From: a virus
Length of the DNA stretch: 31,512 nucleotides
Strand: one strand, 5' to 3'
IMG/VR virus record: IMGVR_UViG_3300048837_001109
Span: 1-31,512 of that record
A model generated the notes under the pieces. It saw only the letters and a list, made by a program, of their open reading frames with translations, did not search any database and had not been told where the DNA came from. Numbering within the stretch: position 1 is the stretch's first letter; each line of letters opens with the position of its first letter. Below, in pieces: positions 29,591 to 31,512 of the stretch. Made by a program: the position numbers and the translations under genes.

Positions 29591-30240
29591 GACATCCGCT
29601 CCCGTTGCTCCTGGCTCCAGCCCGCCATGCCGCGGCGGGCGATCTCTTCACGGTCCTGCGGCGGGAAGTGCGTGAGCCCCGCCAGGCGGAAGCAGTCCGC
29701 CTCAGTCAGGACGGGCACGATCGACCCGCCCTGGTCGCGCAGGTGGTTCTCGATGCAGGCCTTCTGGTGCGTCGGGATCCCGAACCGCTCCTTCCACTTC
29801 ACCAGGAACCACACCCCGAACTCCTTCGGGCCGGTCTTGTAAAGCTCCATCCAGCCGCGGTTCTCGTCTGTAAAGCGAGAGACCTGCACGGGGATCGGGT
29901 AGGTCCGGCCATCCGCCTCCAGGTGCGCGATCACGCTGAGCGACTTGAAGTAGGGCTTGTGGCCCGTCTTCACCTCAACGAACTTCGGGCAGGCTCGCTC
30001 GGCGAACAGTCCACGGGCCTCATCGGGAACGATGATCGTGCGGTCGATCGCCGCGTGCAGCTCGTCGGCCTTTCGAGCCGGCGGGAGCGGGGCGATGATG
30101 TCCAGGTCGCCGACCTCGGGGCATCGCCGGCGGACCGAGCCGACGATCGCGGCCGCGGATGAGCTGAGCTCCCAGCGCTCAAACAACACACCCGCGGCGG
30201 AGACCGCCCACGCCAGAGGGAGTCGGACGCCGGTGCTCAT
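29587..30240 (-). CDS. PolX-family nucleotidyltransferase-like protein
   Basis: 217 residues from ATG 30240, overlapping the upstream stop as ATGA with GAGG in front. A longer frame to 30645 is shadow. The palm motif IVGSVRRRCPEVGDLDIIA (32-50) gives the first two acidic residues, Asp45 and Asp47. The rest follows short phage PolX-like proteins: YPIPVQVSRFT (~114-124), then WMELYKTGPKEFGVWFLVKW, and the C-terminal TEADCFRLAGLTHFPPQDRE, which matches the end of PolX thumbs. At the third catalytic position, where 'VQVDL' is usual, this protein has VQVSR, so an Asp may be replaced by Ser121. It lacks the fingers and the 8-kDa domain. Confidence 0.75.
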   Translation of the reverse strand: MSTGVRLPLAWAVSAAGVLFERWELSSSAAAIVGSVRRRCPEVGDLDIIAPLPPARKADELHAAIDRTIIVPDEARGLFAERACPKFVEVKTGHKPYFKSLSVIAHLEADGRTYPIPVQVSRFTDENRGWMELYKTGPKEFGVWFLVKWKERFGIPTHQKACIENHLRDQGGSIVPVLTEADCFRLAGLTHFPPQDREEIARRGMAGWSQEQRERMS

Positions 30241-30638
30241 GAGTCGCCTCGATTCTGAGTCGCGGGAGGCTGCACCACGCTCCGTTCTCGCGGCGGTGCC
30301 GGAGTCGGGTAGGGCATTCGATCCGCCCGCGGTCGGTAGCCGCCGCTTCCGCACGTGCACCGCGCTTGCGGGACACCGGCGATCGACACATCGGATGTGC
30401 ACAAGCCGCATTCCTCGCACACGCCGGCCGGAGGACTGAGGATCCCGATCGCACTTACCCAAGCCCGGGCCGTGAGCGCGAACCCCCACCACAACGAGAA
30501 GAGCAGCGTCGCGGGCCACAGCATCCCGATCGACATGGACTCGAGCCAGTCGCTCTTCCCGCGAGTCGCGATACGCCAGGCGATCATCACCGCCGCAGCA
30601 AAGAGCAGGTAGCCCAGAATGAGCATGGTGATCCGCAT
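30237..30638 (-). CDS. Small membrane protein with Cys pairs
   Basis: 133 residues from ATG 30638 with GAGGAG upstream. Two membrane helices fill residues ~2-22 (RITMLILGYLLFAAAVMIAW) and ~36-56 (IGMLWPATLLFSLWWGFALT). After them come CEECGLC and CTCGSGG, a likely metal-binding knuckle on the cytoplasmic or periplasmic side, and then a Pro-rich tail. No family is recognised. The gene is tightly packed between a ParB-like gene and the PolX-like gene, so it may be an accessory or exclusion protein. Confidence 0.65.
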   Translation of the reverse strand: MRITMLILGYLLFAAAVMIAWRIATRGKSDWLESMSIGMLWPATLLFSLWWGFALTARAWVSAIGILSPPAGVCEECGLCTSDVSIAGVPQARCTCGSGGYRPRADRMPYPTPAPPRERSVVQPPATQNRGDS

Positions 30639-30641
30639 GGC

Positions 30642-31512
30642 TCACTCCTCCTCGCCGGCGTCGTCGTCCTCGGCATCCGGGACGATCGCCTGAGCCAGAA
30701 CCGCCGCACTCGACTTCCTCGGGCCCTTCTTCGCGGCGTTCGCCTTCTTCGCCGGCTTGGACTTCTTCTCCGCGGCGGGCATCTTCGCTTCCGCTTTGGG
30801 GAGGAAGTCGGCGAGCTGTGGAGCCGGTGGAATGTCCTTCAGGTCGAAGATGTCCACCAGGACCATCTGGTCCTTCAGGTTCCCCATGTCGAAGTCGAGC
30901 AGATCATGCTTCCCCATCGCATCTGTGAGCGCGTCGAGCGCCTCCATTCTGGAGTCGTCAAGCACGATCCGAGCGAGGCCCTTGAACTTCGCGACCTCGG
31001 CCGGCTTCGCGCGGCCGTAGTCGAAGCAGCTGCGGCCGACGAAGAGCTGCATGAGCGTGAACATGAGCAGGCGACGCCACGGCTCCTCGCTCTGAAGCGA
31101 GGCCTCGGCCTTTTCACCTATCAACTTGCTGATCTCCCACTCAGCCTGGCGGAGCTTGTTCTGTGCCGCGTACCGCTGCTGGTCCGACACCTCCTTCACC
31201 GACCGATCCGCCGAGGCCTTCGCCTTCCCCTTCGATGAGCCGGCCTCGAGCCTCTGCTGGGCACGCTCCCGCACGAGCTTGCCCATCACGGTCACGGGGA
31301 TGAACGCGCACTTCGCCGCCGCGTCCTTCACGAGCTGCGGCAGGAGCTTGTCCCGTTCCGCCGGCTTCGCGGCCTTGACCTTCGCGGCGATCCGGTCACC
31401 GGCGCCACGCCACGCCGCCTTGGTCGTGGTGGTCTTCGCGCGGTAGCAGCTGAGCTTGCTGCACAGCCCGACCTCGATCTGCCGGTCATTGAGCGGGCCC
31501 TTGTTCGCATCG
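30642..31512 (-). CDS. Possible ParB/RepB-like protein, C-terminal part (runs off right edge)
   Basis: The frame is open to the window edge, giving 290 codons, so the true start lies outside. A GTG at 31331 is only internal. The segment at the right, IEVGLCSKLSCYRAKTTTTK, has a Cys-x4-Cys followed by 'yraK', a signature I associate with the C-terminal half of phage and plasmid ParB-like nuclease-fold proteins. The middle is helical (RLLMFTLMQLFVGRSCFDYG). The end is rich in Lys and Ala, then acidic (DAEDDDAGEEE). If correct, the protein would bind DNA in partition, replication or regulation. The defining N-terminal domain is missing here, so the call is tentative. Confidence 0.4.
   Translation of the reverse strand, partial: DANKGPLNDRQIEVGLCSKLSCYRAKTTTTKAAWRGAGDRIAAKVKAAKPAERDKLLPQLVKDAAAKCAFIPVTVMGKLVRERAQQRLEAGSSKGKAKASADRSVKEVSDQQRYAAQNKLRQAEWEISKLIGEKAEASLQSEEPWRRLLMFTLMQLFVGRSCFDYGRAKPAEVAKFKGLARIVLDDSRMEALDALTDAMGKHDLLDFDMGNLKDQMVLVDIFDLKDIPPAPQLADFLPKAEAKMPAAEKKSKPAKKANAAKKGPRKSSAAVLAQAIVPDAEDDDAGEEE

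Noticed and set aside
30241-30645. N-terminal extension of the PolX-like protein
   Set aside because: It is the out-of-frame shadow of the membrane protein gene. ATG 30240 couples as ATGA and begins the family-like sequence.
1-31512. tRNA genes, insertion sequences, integrase or attachment sites
   Set aside because: No cloverleaf, transposase, recombinase signature or paired terminal repeats were seen on either strand, so prophage versus free phage cannot be decided here.

Overview
The window is one continuous stretch of a tailed (siphovirus-like) phage or prophage from a high-GC host. The host is most likely a planctomycete of the Phycisphaerae. The taxonomic clue is the secreted protein at 21416-22345, which ends in two dockerin-like EF-hand repeats of the kind common in Phycisphaerales, supported by several virion proteins that resemble, from memory, unnamed families of planctomycete phages. 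No database search was possible. Every gene I can support (43) lies on the minus strand, so transcription runs from the right edge to the left edge. Genes are packed tightly, and many stop/start pairs overlap as ATGA or TGATG. Long plus-strand frames are GC-rich shadows.

In transcription order, region by region. (1) 31512-23696, DNA metabolism: the C-terminal part of a possible ParB-like protein, a small membrane protein with Cys pairs, a PolX-type nucleotidyltransferase, two related small proteins flanking a four-HTH protein, a RusA resolvase, a double zinc-ribbon protein, a HerA/DUF87-type ATPase with two C-terminal winged-helix repeats, and three small unknowns. (2) 23622-20068, lysis, envelope and secreted functions: a small lipoprotein, a helical protein, a holin-like protein, a 47-residue membrane protein, the dockerin-domain protein, a nucleoside 2-deoxyribosyltransferase-like protein, and a secreted protein of unknown fold. 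(3) 20057-17007: an SGNH esterase-like protein, a beta-rich putative virion protein and a zinc-ribbon protein. (4) 16842-5959, head and tail morphogenesis: small pre-portal protein, lambda-type portal, fused prohead protease-capsid protein, DUF2190-like decoration protein, connectors, two paralogous tail-tube proteins, tail chaperone with a -1 frame switch, gp10-like protein and tape measure. (5) 5856-950: a host-like membrane gene (probable moron), four putative virion or accessory proteins and a phage sigma factor. (6) 704-1: a small winged-helix-like protein and the N-terminus of the large terminase, unusually far from the portal.

Regulation is the most interesting layer. Three minus-strand copies of a sigma70-like element (TTGAC or TGGAC, 16-17 bp, AATGGT, then GCGCGC or GCGGCG) precede the sigma-factor gene, a virion gene and the lysis region. 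In two of them the ATG sits exactly 6 nt after the -10, with no ribosome-binding site, which predicts leaderless mRNAs. Three 21-bp iterons lie in front of the head operon. Strong hairpins follow the capsid, decoration, small structural and first tail-tube genes. The phage sigma factor may read the shared promoter element, and that would also make it autoregulated.
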